NCBI GenBank assembly: GCA_905250115.1
Contig: CAJNOI010000001.1
Span: 697,115-761,114 of the forward strand
Direction of reading: 5' to 3'
Source of the DNA: Adineta steineri
Lineage: Eukaryota > Rotifera > Eurotatoria > Adinetida > Adinetidae
DNA length: 64,000 nt
The position numbers were made by a program, and so were the translations under genes. The notes under the pieces were generated by a model. The model ran no database searches. It saw only the letters and a list, made by a program, of their open reading frames with translations, and was not told the DNA's origin. Positions 20,360 through 33,494 of this stretch are shown here, piece after piece. Every line of letters begins with the position of its first letter. The first letter of the stretch is position 1.

Positions 20360-21550
20360 ATGTCGTCTCGTGTTGAAGCCTATCTTAACGAACGTAAATC
20401 AAATGGTGGTGCATTAGCTAATGAATGGCTTGAACTTGAATCATTATATCAAAGTCGTTTATGGCATGAATTAACATTACGTGTTACATCATTTGTTCAT
20501 CGTGATGAATTACAAAATGATGATCAATTACAAAAATTTTATGAAAATTTTCTTTCGGATTTTGAACATCGTATTAATCAATTAGCTTTAGTTGAAATTA
20601 TTATACCTATAACACGTACATTTAAACAAGTTGATCAAGCTATACAATTTGTTCAACAAATACGTGAAAAAGTTAAAGCAAATTCCTTAGCTGTTCTCTT
20701 ATGTGATATTACAATTGGTAAAGCATATTTAATAACAAAAAATTTACCGGAAACAAAAAAACTCATCGAAGATTTAGCACCACAATTTGATGAACTTGAT
20801 CATTTAACAACAGTTCATTCAAGATTTTATGATTTAGCATCAAATTATTATCGAGTTATGGGTAATCATAGTGAATATTATCAAAATGCACTTAAATATC
20901 TTGGTAAATTTCTTTAAATTAAATAAATAAATAAATATATATTAATATTTATATTCATTTTAGGTTGTATTGATAATTCATCAATTCCAGTTAAAGAAAA
21001 AGCTGAACGTGCATTTAATCTTGGTTTAGCTGCATTATTAGCTGAAAATGTTTATAATTTTGGTGAAATTCTTCAACATCCTGTACTTGATGCACTTAAA
21101 GATACACGTGAACAATGGTTGATTGATTTATTACAAGCATTTAATATTGGTGATGTTGATAAATATGAAGCATTAAAACCAATTTGGCAAGTTCAACCTG
21201 ATTTACGTATGGCTGAACCAATATTAAAAAGAAAAATCAATTTACTTTGTCTTATGGATATGATTTTTGCTGCTGGTGGCGCACGTGCATTAGGTTTTAA
21301 TGATGTTGCTGTAAGAACGAAATTATCTGTTGATCAAATTGAATTATTAGCAATGCAAGCTTTATCATTAGGTTTAATACGTGGAAGTATTGATCAAGTT
21401 GATGAAAAATTAAATATGCATTGGGTTAAACCACGTGTATTAGATTTACGACAAGTTGGTACATTAAAAAAACGATTAGATCAATGGACAACTGATGTTA
21501 AACAGATGTCAACATTAGTTGAACAACAAGCCGGTGATATACTTTCTTAA
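20360..21550 (+). CDS. PSMD13: 26S proteasome non-ATPase subunit 13 (Rpn9)
   Basis: PCI-domain subunit of the 19S regulatory-particle lid. Two exons, 20360-20903 and 20964-21550, joined inside LG|CIDNSS, give 376 residues, the same length as human PSMD13. Conserved stretches include LWHELTLRV, YENFLSDFEHR, VHSRFYDLASNYYRVMGNH, AFNLGLAALLAENVYNFGE, INLLCLMDMIF and the C-terminal PCI/winged-helix segment MQALSLGLIRGSIDQVDE, MHWVKPRVLDL, ending EQQAGDILS. The single intron is 60 nt. Identification is secure. Confidence 0.97.
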
Positions 21551-22913
21551 AAAGAAAAATTATGGATTTATTATTCAAAATGAATGAACTTTTTAAAATA
21601 AATCTGTTATGTCTCTCGTGACTCTTATTCAACATTTTTGTTCTTTTTTTAATATTCTACACCAAAAAAACATAGACAAGAAAAAGAAAACAATCGTTTC
21701 GTTTTTTTTTATAAAAAGTTATTGTAAATGACTAGAAATATTTCATATTTTATCTTAGAAACAATTAATAATTCATTCTTGATAGATAATTATCTGTTCT
21801 ATTTTGCTTTGCTTGTTCATAATATCTACTTTATTTCAGGAATATGGTAAGTTCACTAATATTAAACTAACGAGGGAAAGTATTCAAATGTTCAAGCTAT
21901 GTAGACTCTATATTTTGGCTATCAATAGAGTTTAATGAAGTATGAAATACCTTTTGCTCATAAATAGCTCTAATGAACCCTAGAATAATTCTAATGTTGC
22001 AGGTAAAACGAATGCTTCCTTCATGAGACATTCTGTTTTTAAAAGATCTTGATTTTAAAATATTTTGTCAAAATAGGAGTGTTTATTGAAAAGCTAATAA
22101 CTTCTTTCGGAAGCATCTGGTTTGAATGAAACTTTAAGAATATTCTCGGCATCATTAGACTTATTTATGAGTGAAATAACATGCCATCAAGTGCACATCC
22201 AGTAAAATAATTATATCTCGAAGACAAAAGCACGAAAGAATAAGTCTTTTTGTAGTTTAATGATGGCCAAAAGGTAGAATCTAAACGGCTTGAGAATTTG
22301 AAGACCTTTCCTCGGACGATTTAAATAGTGATAGGATTCATGGATATATATATTCTGATAATATTGAGATATGACCTTCAAATTTCAAGCAAACAAATAC
22401 AAGAAAGGATTTTCTATTCATCCAGCTGTTACTTTTTATCAATCCTTATTTGTTTTTCTTTTGAATTTAATGTTGGCCACAGATGATAGATATATACTGA
22501 ATATAAGTGATATTACTCTTTTACACTCAGCAAACAAAACGAAAAGTTTTCAATATATATTTTGCTCGTGCTACAATAGCAACTCAGTTCGTACTACCAG
22601 TAACATTTAACCAATAATTTATTCAATATCAACAGCTTTCAACAACAAATAAAAAGTTTGAAATATTTGTTTTGTTTCCAATTGTAAATATTTTCTCAAA
22701 TAACTCTTAATTACCATAATTAGCTACTTATTTATTCACACTCTCATTATTTTCGTTAGTTTTATAATCGTTCAGTACTGTTTATAATAATCTTGGTAAC
22801 CATTTAAAAGTATTTATTTAGTTGTATTGATCGTTTTTTTGAACGAGGAGTGTATGATAATTGTGAGTTCACTGAAAATTATCAGACGAGTAATTCTTTA
22901 GAATACGTGAAGT

Positions 22914-23172
22914 AATCCGGAAAACAAAATCCAGAGAAGAAAAACTCCGGAAAATAAAAATTCGGAAAAGAAATAAATCACTTCGAAAGGTTTTTTGGTG
23001 TGGTGTAGAAGAAGAGTAGTCCATACCTATACATCTGCACCTACACTCACTCTCACCCTCATTCTCTCTAATGTGCCCACATCTTTTACTTGTTGCATTT
23101 TCTATGATTAATCAACTTCAAGAAAAAAATTTCCGCATTTTGTTTTTCCGGATTTTTCTTTTCCGGGTTTCT
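22914..23172. repeat. Inverted array of CCGGAAAA-type motifs
   Basis: The left side (about 22914-22973) carries TCCGGAAAA, CTCCGGAAAA and ATTCGGAAAAG. The right side (about 23131-23172) carries the complement, TTTTTCCGG twice plus ATTTCCGC. The arms face each other around a ~150-nt pyrimidine-rich spacer with CACTCTCACCCTC. The arms match imperfectly. Possible MITE, hairpin or satellite fragment. Confidence 0.5.
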
Positions 23173-23837
23173 TGACAACACTGTTATTTAACCCACAATA
23201 GAATTTAAATATATTCTCAGCTCATTAATATCTCGTTACATATTTATTTCATATTATTGATTTTCCTTGAAGTAAGAAATTTTTGCTAGTTGTTTACGGA
23301 TTTTTATATCAAGAGACATTGAGTGCGAAGTAGTATTTTAGAACGTTTTTTGTTAGTTAAAGATGTTCAGAAATTGATTGATTATGATAAGTTAAACTAA
23401 AGAAAAGAATATTTATTTTATTTAAATATTTTCAGAGTATATAATAATAATTGTTTTAAACATGTTGGTTCCGACCACTTGTCAGTAGAAATCGATGTTA
23501 ACTATCTAAGTAAATAAAATAGACGTGCGTAAACATGACCAGATATAGGATTTTTTAAATATTTTAATGATTTATTAGCTATATGTTTTTGTTTGAACGG
23601 TTAAATGTATGGGAGAAAGGAATATGAATACTTTCATAAAACTAAAGTTTTATTTTGTATAAGAAAAATGTTGAATTAAAAGAATCTACACTGCAGACTA
23701 CTTGAGAACATCATTCTCTAATGTCAATAGAGAGAAAGTCGCTTTTGCTTCACTTACTATCAAGAACGAAATTAGCGCAAATCGTATTTTTTTCATAGAT
23801 ATTTCCATTAATAGTCGACTACAAAAAATTTAAGTTT

Positions 23838-24005
23838 TTCAGTAAAAAAAATATTCAAATTTGCTTAATAAATAACGGAGTGTGTATGGAAATACTGAAA
23901 ACTTTCAACTGTTCGTGATTGCTGCTGAGTAATAGCTGACATTATCCAATGTCTCGATCCAAGCTTTGTTATTTATTGAGCAAGTCTGAATATTTTTTTA
24001 CCGAA
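23838..24005. repeat. Imperfect 39-bp inverted repeat with 91-nt loop
   Basis: TTCAGTAAAAAAAATATTC...AATAAATAAC at 23838-23876 matches the reverse complement of 23968-24005 with four transitions and one A-run length difference. The loop (23877-23967) is less AT-rich and contains GATTGCTGCTGAG. A transcript would fold into a long hairpin. No ORF is present. Confidence 0.65.
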
Positions 24006-27000
24006 ATGATTAATAGAACGAGCTCTATCAGGTCTTATAAACAAAAACATTTTCTGGACAACTTCTATTTTTTACGTGCTATCTTTTTATTCAAAATAGA
24101 AACTAGAATTTCTTCCGTTTGCGTCTAACTATAAACTATGTTCTTCTAGGACATATTCAAATTAATGCAAATCATTCGTATTTTGCTTGTTTTGTTTAAC
24201 ATCGCTAAGACAATATATTATTTGTTAAAGATTTTCATGTTGACTTTGTTTTAACTATCATATTACAGAGTTTAGACCGATGACAGAACACAACAAAATC
24301 ATATAAGATATACAGATGATCAAGATTTTGCTTTGGTACAAAGCTATTGCTCGATTACATATCTTTCGCCGTCAGTTAAACATGTCTTTCTCATCTAGAT
24401 ATTATTTGTCAGCAATATATCTCAAAATATAAATGCTCTTTTCAATCGATATAGATGCCTTGGTCGCTATATTAAATAACCAGATGGAAGACAAATTATC
24501 GTGATGATTGACACATGTTTTCGCGATATTTCACCATGATTGATTATTGATAAACAAGGAAATATTATTTAATATTTTCCATCATAAATCAAAACTATAT
24601 GTTGATAGACGATTTACATTTTATCACATACTAAAATAGAATAATGACAAAAGCGTTTATTTTTTTTCTATGTATATCCTTGTTAGAATAGAAGTACTGA
24701 TTTATCTGACAGTATCGTCTTATCTCAGTAAGAAAAAATAAGTATGTATTAACCGATATTCAGCTTTTAATTTACCAAAACATATTTCGCATAGTTACTA
24801 TGTTCAATATGAATTATTATTCAAAATAATGTACATATATATATATATATATATCATCTCGATATTTAGTTCTATGTAAATTAGTAATAAGATTAGGAAA
24901 ATTTTCTAGTAATGTGATCATTACTATGTAAGAATGCACAATACAAACATACATTAAGCTAGTATGCTAATGTTCTATCATAGTTATTTATATTCGACAA
25001 TCTAACTTTTAAATAATGCAATGAATATTGTTAGACTAGGAAAGTTTTATAAAATATTTAATCGACTTAAAATTATAGAAAAAAAAAGAATAATCATGTT
25101 ATGACAATTATTAAATTCAATTTTCTATATTAATTATATATTATCCTGCTTAGATACATGTCATCCAATGTAAGCTATGTTTGTAATTAAATAGATCAAT
25201 TTTAATCGGGTCAAAAAACATAAGATAGATCCTGCAGGAAATCTTTTCAATTTTCATAATAACGTTAATTCTTTTTTTATACATACAAGGACATAGTGTT
25301 ACTTGATTAAACAACGTCTATTCTTATCTTTTCTTTTTCATCTTTAAGTCATTGTTCTAAAACAAATACAAGTATCTCTTAGAAATAGAACAAAAGTGGT
25401 GCAATTTTTATGCACTACAACGGTCATTGTGCTTATCTAGAAACATCAAAAATGGAATTAATCTAGTGATTATATTATCTAATTACATTTTGTAAAGCTA
25501 CAAATTGTAAATAATTAACGTTAGGAAACAAAAAAAAAATAACAGAACGATAGTTAATCCACCTAATACTCTAAATGGACTAATCCATTAGTACTAACTG
25601 ATCTCAAATAGATTAATATTTGTATGGAGAATCCAATAAAAAGTATATCGATTCTATCCTAAAGAAACAGCTGTCAACGATGAACTTAATAGCATTTCTA
25701 TAGAACTCTGAGAATAGGAATTCTTTTTATTTTTTTGTTTTGTAGTCGATCTATTGCTTTTGTTTGACGTAAAACGCATATGCAATTGATCTATCATGTA
25801 TAGATTTCTAAATAAGAGAAAATGAATTTTTTTTCTATTGACAGGGTATGATCAATAGATTTTAATGTAAAACTACTATTCTATTGATTTTTATTGAATT
25901 GAATGAAAGAAAAGTTGACACTCAACTCTAGAGAATAGTATAGTAAGTTGAGATAAAAGAGAACGTATCGCTTTTATACTTTTTCTAAGAAAAATATTTC
26001 GACTCTTTTTTTTTCTCAGTAAAATTAATCGAAAAATAAGTTTACATATTCACGGTATATCCCTTAAAATATTAATTATTAGCAATGATAATCCTTCATC
26101 ATTGCTTTGCTTATGAGGAAAAAAAAAGGTCCTCGATTCTGTATTATGTCAGAACGAATTCATTTTGAATAAAGGCTTAGTTGCGTTCTTCTAATATAAA
26201 TATATATGACAGCTTTTATTAGAGAAGTTCTGAAAATAATAACTACTTCAAATATATTTTCTAGTTTATTATCAACAACCAACTATTGTTAGAAATCTTA
26301 ATGGATTAAATATTTTCTATTAATGGACAAGATATTTATTGGCAGCTAAAACAAAATTGTAATGTCATAAACGTTGTAATTGACAAAAAATAAACAGGTT
26401 AGAAATAAATAAAGATTTTAATCTATTTACATATCTAAAAATAGATTGAAGAAACGTCTGTAAATAATTGACAACATGATACGAAACCATCTTAACTATA
26501 GTATAAGATGATGTATTATTAACATAGACGATATATTTTCTTTGACATATTAATCCCCAAGTCTCGCTTCTAATTATTTATTTAGAATTACGAGAATGGC
26601 TCACATTCTGTTTAGCACAAATATTCTATAGACAAAAAAAAACGCCAGTTATTTCTTAACGAAATAGATAGGAGAATATTTCATGCCGAACTAGAAATAA
26701 CATTAACATAGGAGAAATATTATAACACATCTTTTTTAGTATGTTTATTATTATATGGAGAATATGATATTCTCGAGTTTTCCCTTTAGTTTCATTAACC
26801 TTTCCTTTTTCTGTGTCATTTGTTTGATACAATACAGAATAATCATATAGAATAAATAATGTCTATTTTGAGAAATTCCTATTACAATATTGCCTCATTT
26901 ACATGATCATATAACTAAATATCCAGAAAATTAACTTAGCTATTGTTGTACCTAGTAATCCTCTGGTGATTCATAGTAAAAATTTATTTCTCTCTGATTT

Positions 27001-29670
27001 GTATTCTATAGTTTATGACAAAAAGCATGTAATAAAATTAGATATTAGTTTAATAAATACTATTGAATCAATTGAATATTGTTTTCGAAAAGAAATAATA
27101 AAATCTTGAATACAAAAAGAAAAGTAGTATAATGAAATACAATTCTCTATTGACTAGTTAATTAGAAAATAATTATTTTATATCATGTAACATTTAATAT
27201 TGAATAATTATGTAAATATTTCTAATAAGAAACTTCGAGAATCTTTTCTCTGTTCAATAGCGAATCTCAATATAAGGATTATTATTACCATTATTTTTTT
27301 TTTGTGATAAAAATATAGATTATATCTTGTTAAATATTGCAATTTATTCCTGTGTTCTTTTATATATCATAGTTATTGTGTATGCATGATTGTTATTGAG
27401 ATAAAAAACAAAATTATAGGGAAGACATGTGCATCCAATTTGATGAAGAACATGGAAGTCATTGTATTAGGAATATAACACTAACAAGAGACAAAAAAAA
27501 AGCATAAATCATTGATTCACTAACAAAACATGTTTCATAGTGTAATAAGAAGACTAATCGATAGAAAAGAGAATACGCGAAACATCCTTATATGAAAATC
27601 TAGCAGATCTACTTTTGCTTGTTTTATTCATCAGGTTACTTATATTAATTATTTGTTATCAGTATACACATGAGACATTCTATTTAGCAACAAAATGAAA
27701 AAAAAATAATAAAGATAAGATTATTCTTTAGAAAATAGCAGAATAAATTCAATTAAACTGAGTATACTTTTCATTGATGAATCTAATTATGAACAAAAAA
27801 ACAAAAAAGTAAATATATATATTATATACTTGTTGATACAATTATATGCTTGGAAAGTTGATGAGACTTTTGTTATTTAGATTGAAGAGTTCAAACCAAG
27901 ATATGAAAGAAAAAGGAAATTTATGAAAGAAAAATTAATTGTAAATACTATGAAATATTTTTATAATTGTCTTTTACTTTTGACGACTGAATTGTGCCTA
28001 CGCTATATATATATATATATATATTTATTTATTTACTCTATGTCATATAATTGCTTTGCTGTTGCTTTTTATCGTTGGTTGAATGGTTATAATAGTGCAA
28101 AGAAATAAATAGTAAGTCTTGAGTTTCTTAGTTTTCAATGTAAACATATATAATTGCTTCGATGGGAAAGAAGAAAAAAAAAATTTTTTACAGATAATTT
28201 AGTTTTAAATATATATTTTTTCATTTTTAAAGGTCTTTTTATCAACTAATATAAAGGCATTTAATATAATATAATTTTCTGTAAATGGTAACATTAGATA
28301 AATAGATAGGCTTTTATTTTTGAATGTCATCGAGATCATTATTTTGTCAGTTTGTCTTCTTTCTATATCTGTCTATAATCCACTCATATCAAAATCCCTT
28401 CCACTCAATTGTAAAAGAACAAAAAACGAAAAAACGCATGATTGTGATCATATGGAATAAGAGATAATTCTTTCTTATTCTTATCATCAAATGGTTTTCA
28501 AGAAAAAAGCATGATGACAAAAAAAGAAAAGAACAAGGCTCAATCAACAACATATTTATTCAGTAAGTAGCAGTAATCATCGTTCTAATCGGTGTTTGAT
28601 CTAAAAGAAAATATATAAGGAAAACAGAATCTTGTAGGTATTATAGTCATTCTTCATAAATTCTGCATGAACGATATAATCAAGTAAATAATATGGACCG
28701 TAATGAAGGAGTTCAAATACTAGACTAATGCGGATGTATAAGCGCTTAGAGAAAAAAATAGAGAAAAGAAAAAAAAATCTCTCAGCACGATATATTACAA
28801 TATAGTTAGAAGAACTATAGAGAAAAAAAAAGATAATATTGATTTATTCGTCTACACCCATAGTCTAATTGGAGGTAAAACAAATTACGAAATTATCTTA
28901 TCTTTATTTTTAGATATCTTAAAACTATTATTAAGAGAATAGAGTGTATATTGTAGACAAATAATTGTTGCATTCTTAGTAGGTGGTGTTATTTATATCG
29001 GAAACTAATATTTTTCTATCGATATATAGTCTTTCATTATAAGCTAGACGTTTTTTTTTGAAGCGGAAAATGTTCATTTTGATCATAATTTTATGTTATA
29101 TATTTCCTGAAGTTTATATATTTAACACTATTTTAAGATAACCGAATAATCAATAAAAATATAGCCTAAAGACATTATCATCAATCATTTTCTCTCATGT
29201 TGTCAGACATGAAAATGATAGATGAAATTACATTTATAATAATTGCAATAATCAATTCAATGTTATTATTATCATTAGTTTTTTTTCTCTCTCTATAAGA
29301 CAATAGATCATAGATCTAAGTTTGTTCCTTGACAGTTTTTAAAATATATGCATATTTGTAAAAATTGTGCTCTGTTAATCAACGATATAGAATAGATAAA
29401 TAATTATTTTTACTTAATAGATCGTAATTCGTATTCGATAATGGAAAAAAAATTATTTAATGATATTTTATACAGAAAGTTTTTAAATAGAATTATGGGG
29501 GGGAAAAAATAAGTTTATTTGTCTATGAAAATACTAGTGCATGAAGTACATAGATACAAATATCGAACGAAACAAGAAATAACAAAGATAATGGTTAATT
29601 ATTCTCGTTTTGTTTTGCTTTCAAGAAGTTAGTCTATTATCGTTATTGACTTGGAATTATTAGAATGTTT

Positions 29671-29763
29671 ATGAGTCGGACCTCGTCAATCGACATCACA
29701 GAGATTGCCAATCATACCAATGTGCCAACATGCTGTTCTAACGCTGCATGTGCTTATAACTGA
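29671..29763 (+). other. Short Cys-containing ORF of 30 codons, uncertain
   Basis: ATG at 29671 to TGA at 29761-29763, in a patch less AT-rich than its surroundings. The peptide begins MSRTSSIDITEIANHTN and ends with a Cys-Cys pair and one further Cys. There is no signal peptide and no donor site was recognised. It may be a decayed exon, a small peptide, or chance. Confidence 0.2.
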
Positions 29764-30582
29764 TAGTAGAAAACATAGAAAAATATATTTCCCGTCTGGT
29801 ACTTCCCGTGTTGCTATTTCTCATATTAACTAGACTTTCTAAATACATTGTTGATAAGATAAATTTCAATAGAACTATATAATATTGTGTTTATATAGAT
29901 ATATATTTCTTTTTATGAAAATAATATATTTAAAGATGTTTTTTCGTCGCGACAAACTAAGATCATTATATCGTTAAGTTCCACTCTTGAATTTCTAACG
30001 ATAAACTAATAAAATTGTTCGTTTCTCTTTTCTATTTATGCTAATTTCTTTTCATGCGTTTTTTATAGATTGTTTAGTGCAGACTTTTGAGTATCGGTTC
30101 ATCTCGTTTTCATCATCGTCATTCTCCTTCTCGTTTTTCTCCGCCTACTTCATGACTTTCTGCGTTCTATGGGATAGACAAAACAAAAAAGAAAAAAAAA
30201 AAGAGGAAAGAAATATATATCCTCTTGCTCATCACTAAATAATACTATCTGAAAATACCTGTCTTTTTTTTTGGAAATAAAATTCTTCATGTCATATGTA
30301 TCTATCTATCTATACGAGTAATCTACTATTATCATTCCATCGTTCTTTAGTATTCGTATAATACATAGGAGGATATATAATTATTTTGTTTTGTGTACAA
30401 TTTCATATTTTCAACTTTATGTAATATAATAACGAAGTAGGTCGAAGACAGAATCTTACCTGTCTAATTAATAAAATTCCTTTTCCTATAAATAAATGAA
30501 AATTCTCAACTTTCATAAGATTATTATATTTATTGAAAAAAAATAGACTTTTTTTTTTTAGATAATCAAACAAATAAAAATA

Positions 30583-32412
30583 ATGTTTTTAAGTAAAGAA
30601 AGTATTAATCCACGTATATTGTGCAATGTACTTGCACCAATATTTATTTGTGGATTTTTTGGTAATATTATCTGTATAATAGTTTTTCTTCGTCGTCGTT
30701 TTCGTACACGTTCAATAAGTGTTTATTTTGTTGCTTTATTCTTTAATGATTGTTTACTTTTATTCATATCTCATGTTGCTAAAATGTTAATATTTGATGC
30801 TTCATCATCATGTTGGTTTAATATTTATTTATCAAAATTTATTGATATTATTTATTATCGTGAAATGATTTATAGACAAGGTTTAGCGGTGCTTACTTAT
30901 AATACAACATATACACAAATATCAATGCTTATTTTCATGTTTATGTCTATACAACGTGTACGAACATTTTCCTCATTATCCTATCGTGAAAGTCGAATGT
31001 GTGCACTTATGTTAACATTAATTGCATTTATATATGGAATTATTGTATCATATATACAATTATATGATGCATTTTGTATAAAAGAATTAGTATTAACAAA
31101 AAATCAATTATTACAGATTGATTTATTAATTAATGAAACCAAACGTTCAATGAACAATAAATGTACAACAAATATTTTGACAGAAGTTATGAATAATTCA
31201 GGTAAAAACAATAGAAATATATATATATATATATGTAAACATTTATTATTTCTAGTAAATAATTCAATAGGACATATTTCATTGTCATCAATGTTTTCAT
31301 CTTCAACTTTTTCAATTTTAACATCTACAAATCCCACCGATACTTACCAACAAATGTCAGTGTCACCATTAATTAATAATAATGATTCATTAGATGTCAA
31401 TAATAATTTAATGTGTTATACAGAAAATGATTGGTATCGTATTCGCCACCGTACTATAGCTTATGTTCATCTTCAAGAATATATGTCAATTGATTGGCTC
31501 CATGAACATGCTACACGTTCTACATGTCATCTTGAAAGTATTCTACCAAATAGCCTTCTTTCATCAATATATAATTTAACATTGCCTTTATTACAATCAC
31601 ATCCTGAAGAAGATTATTTTCATGAACATCAATTTTGTACTCAAACATTTCATTTTATTGGTTCATATGCAAATTGTACATTTCCATTATCAGTTGAAAC
31701 TTTTCAAAATTGGTATAAATTTTTATATGATCGTCGTTTATCATTAAAAAATCGTTATACAATTGGTTTTATTATGGGTACATTTATTCCATCATGTATA
31801 TGTATAATATCATCATTTACTTGTCTTTATTATATATCAAATCGACCATCTATACGTAAACATAGTCATTCACGTGCTGAACTTCGTTCATTATCATTAA
31901 TATTAGTTGAAATATTATTAAGTTTAATGAGTGCTTTACAATCCTATATAATAAATTTTTTTACATGTCATCATTTATTATTTCGTCTGGAATCGGATAA
32001 TTGTTATGGACAATCAAGTAATAATATTTTACCAAATTTTCTTGGTAGTATAGTAGAATTATTAACATCAACATCAAATATATTAATTTTAATGATATGT
32101 GGTGCACAATTTCGTAATGAACTTATTGAAATACTTCGTCTAAGACGATTTTTTCCACGAGATAAACATCAACAATATACATTAACACAACAAAATGAAT
32201 CTCGTCATAAACGCTCAAAAAAAAGTCCACCTCGTCGCGTGACTTTATCAGTAGGATCATCACACAATGAGACGAATAAAACAAATAGTATGCCTCATGA
32301 ACCATCAATAGATTCCATTATTAATTCATTACACATTAAAGATATAAGTACAAGTGATTATGAACAATCGAATGAAACAAGTCAATGTCTTGCGAAATCT
32401 ACTACTGTTTAA
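30583..32412 (+). CDS. Class A-like G-protein-coupled receptor with very long second extracellular loop
   Basis: Seven-transmembrane receptor. Two exons are proposed, 30583-31201 and 31256-32412, removing a 54-nt GTAAAA...TTTCTAG intron that is stop-free and a multiple of three; spliced length is 591 residues (609 if the intron is read through). Hydrophobic segments: TM1 about 13-37 (GFFGNIICIIVFL carries the family GN), TM2 46-66, TM3 about 100-120 ending in SIQRVRTF in place of DRY, TM4 137-158, then about 215 residues of loop rich in Asn-X-Ser/Thr and Cys, TM5 near IGFIMGTFIPSCICII, TM6 near LILVEILLSLMSAL, TM7 TSTSNILILMICGAQFR in place of NPxxY. A Ser/Thr/Arg-rich cytoplasmic tail follows. 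The layout resembles invertebrate peptide (FMRFamide-like) receptors; the ligand is unknown. An AG at 30560-30561 precedes the ATG by 21 nt. Confidence 0.85.
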   Translation: MFLSKESINPRILCNVLAPIFICGFFGNIICIIVFLRRRFRTRSISVYFVALFFNDCLLLFISHVAKMLIFDASSSCWFNIYLSKFIDIIYYREMIYRQGLAVLTYNTTYTQISMLIFMFMSIQRVRTFSSLSYRESRMCALMLTLIAFIYGIIVSYIQLYDAFCIKELVLTKNQLLQIDLLINETKRSMNNKCTTNILTEVMNNSGKNNRNIYIYICKHLLFLVNNSIGHISLSSMFSSSTFSILTSTNPTDTYQQMSVSPLINNNDSLDVNNNLMCYTENDWYRIRHRTIAYVHLQEYMSIDWLHEHATRSTCHLESILPNSLLSSIYNLTLPLLQSHPEEDYFHEHQFCTQTFHFIGSYANCTFPLSVETFQNWYKFLYDRRLSLKNRYTIGFIMGTFIPSCICIISSFTCLYYISNRPSIRKHSHSRAELRSLSLILVEILLSLMSALQSYIINFFTCHHLLFRLESDNCYGQSSNNILPNFLGSIVELLTSTSNILILMICGAQFRNELIEILRLRRFFPRDKHQQYTLTQQNESRHKRSKKSPPRRVTLSVGSSHNETNKTNSMPHEPSIDSIINSLHIKDISTSDYEQSNETSQCLAKSTTV

Positions 32413-33494
32413 ATCATAGATTAATTAGACAATATAGAATAAAAATGCCGGTGATGATCATTAATGCAAAAATATTTTTCGTTTTTTTGCTTGTTGTTTT
32501 TTTTTTAATTTAATTGTATAGTTATATCTTGTATTTACTTTCAATGGAAAAAAAAAGAATGCAACATCAGAATAATAATAATATTAAAATAGAAATACGG
32601 TAAAAAAAAGATAAAACATCATATTTAATAAAAAAAAAAACTAATGACGTTTGTATGAAACTAACATGCAATAGAAATTATGTTAGTGTAAGGAAATAAG
32701 CAGTGACAATTATGTAAAGAATCAAATTAGAAAAAAAAGGATATGAAGAGTAAATGAGTTTATTGTAAAGAAACTTGATTGTTTCTTTAGATTATACAAT
32801 ATGTCTATCGCCATTGAAAAGTATTAATGAAAAATATAGAATTTTATCAAGCATCCTATTTCTTTTTATTCTGCGTGTTTACTGAACAGAAAATACTACT
32901 GCAAATAATTAATAATCTAAATCTTTGAAAGAAAATATATCTATATATACAAGTACATTTTACTGTAAGGCAAAACCTTCTTTGCATGTTAATTATTGTA
33001 ATCCTATATATATATTATAGAATTATTTTATACTATAACTGTATAATAAATTATATTTAGAAAAGTTAACGGCGGCGTATCGAATTTAATTAGGTATTTG
33101 AATATCGAAGATCATGTTGAGCTTCTTATATTGAAAAACAAATTTGTCTAATAATTATTTTTTTTTGTAAATATTATGCGTAAATCATGATTCTCTTCTA
33201 CACAATCAAAAGTAGCTGTGCTCAATATTTATCTATATTTATAAGGCTCTATTTAAGTTAAATTACTTAGAAGCATCTCTTTTATTATTTAGCGCGTAGA
33301 CAGTCTTGATTAAAATTATAAATAAGATAATAAACCTATATTATTATCGAGAAAATAACACCCTATTATTAGTATCAACTTGAAGTTTATGTGAATGCTT
33401 GATTGTTATGTATCAAAAACGATACATTATGAAACTAAGAAAAATATAAATAATATAAAATTATAAACAAAAACTCTTGATTTAAGTAAATTTA
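32413..33494. other. Convergent intergenic region
   Basis: About 1.1 kb between the 3' ends of the GPCR and the RING/TRAF gene. It is AT-rich with A runs; no gene or repeat recognised. Confidence 0.6.

Larger units (their letters stand above)
21551..30582. other. Nine-kilobase gene-poor region
   Basis: No recognisable coding gene, RNA gene or intact transposon was found over about 9 kb, against one gene every 2-3 kb elsewhere. The stretch is AT-rich with several (TA)n runs (24835-24853, 28004-28021). It holds two inverted-repeat structures (22914-23172 and 23838-24005) and a short Cys-containing ORF at 29671-29763, listed separately. The open frames 22371-22610, 27923-28108 and 30038-30238 look random. 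The right end probably contains the promoter and any noncoding exon of the GPCR, whose ATG follows a 3' splice-like site at 30560-30561. Confidence 0.6.

Noticed and set aside
22371-22610. 79-codon plus-strand ORF in the gene-poor region
   Set aside because: No splice signals, no family features, composition like surrounding intergenic DNA.
29671-29763. Interpretation of the short Cys ORF as a venom-type peptide
   Set aside because: Only a superficial Cys spacing; no signal peptide, propeptide or fourth cysteine.
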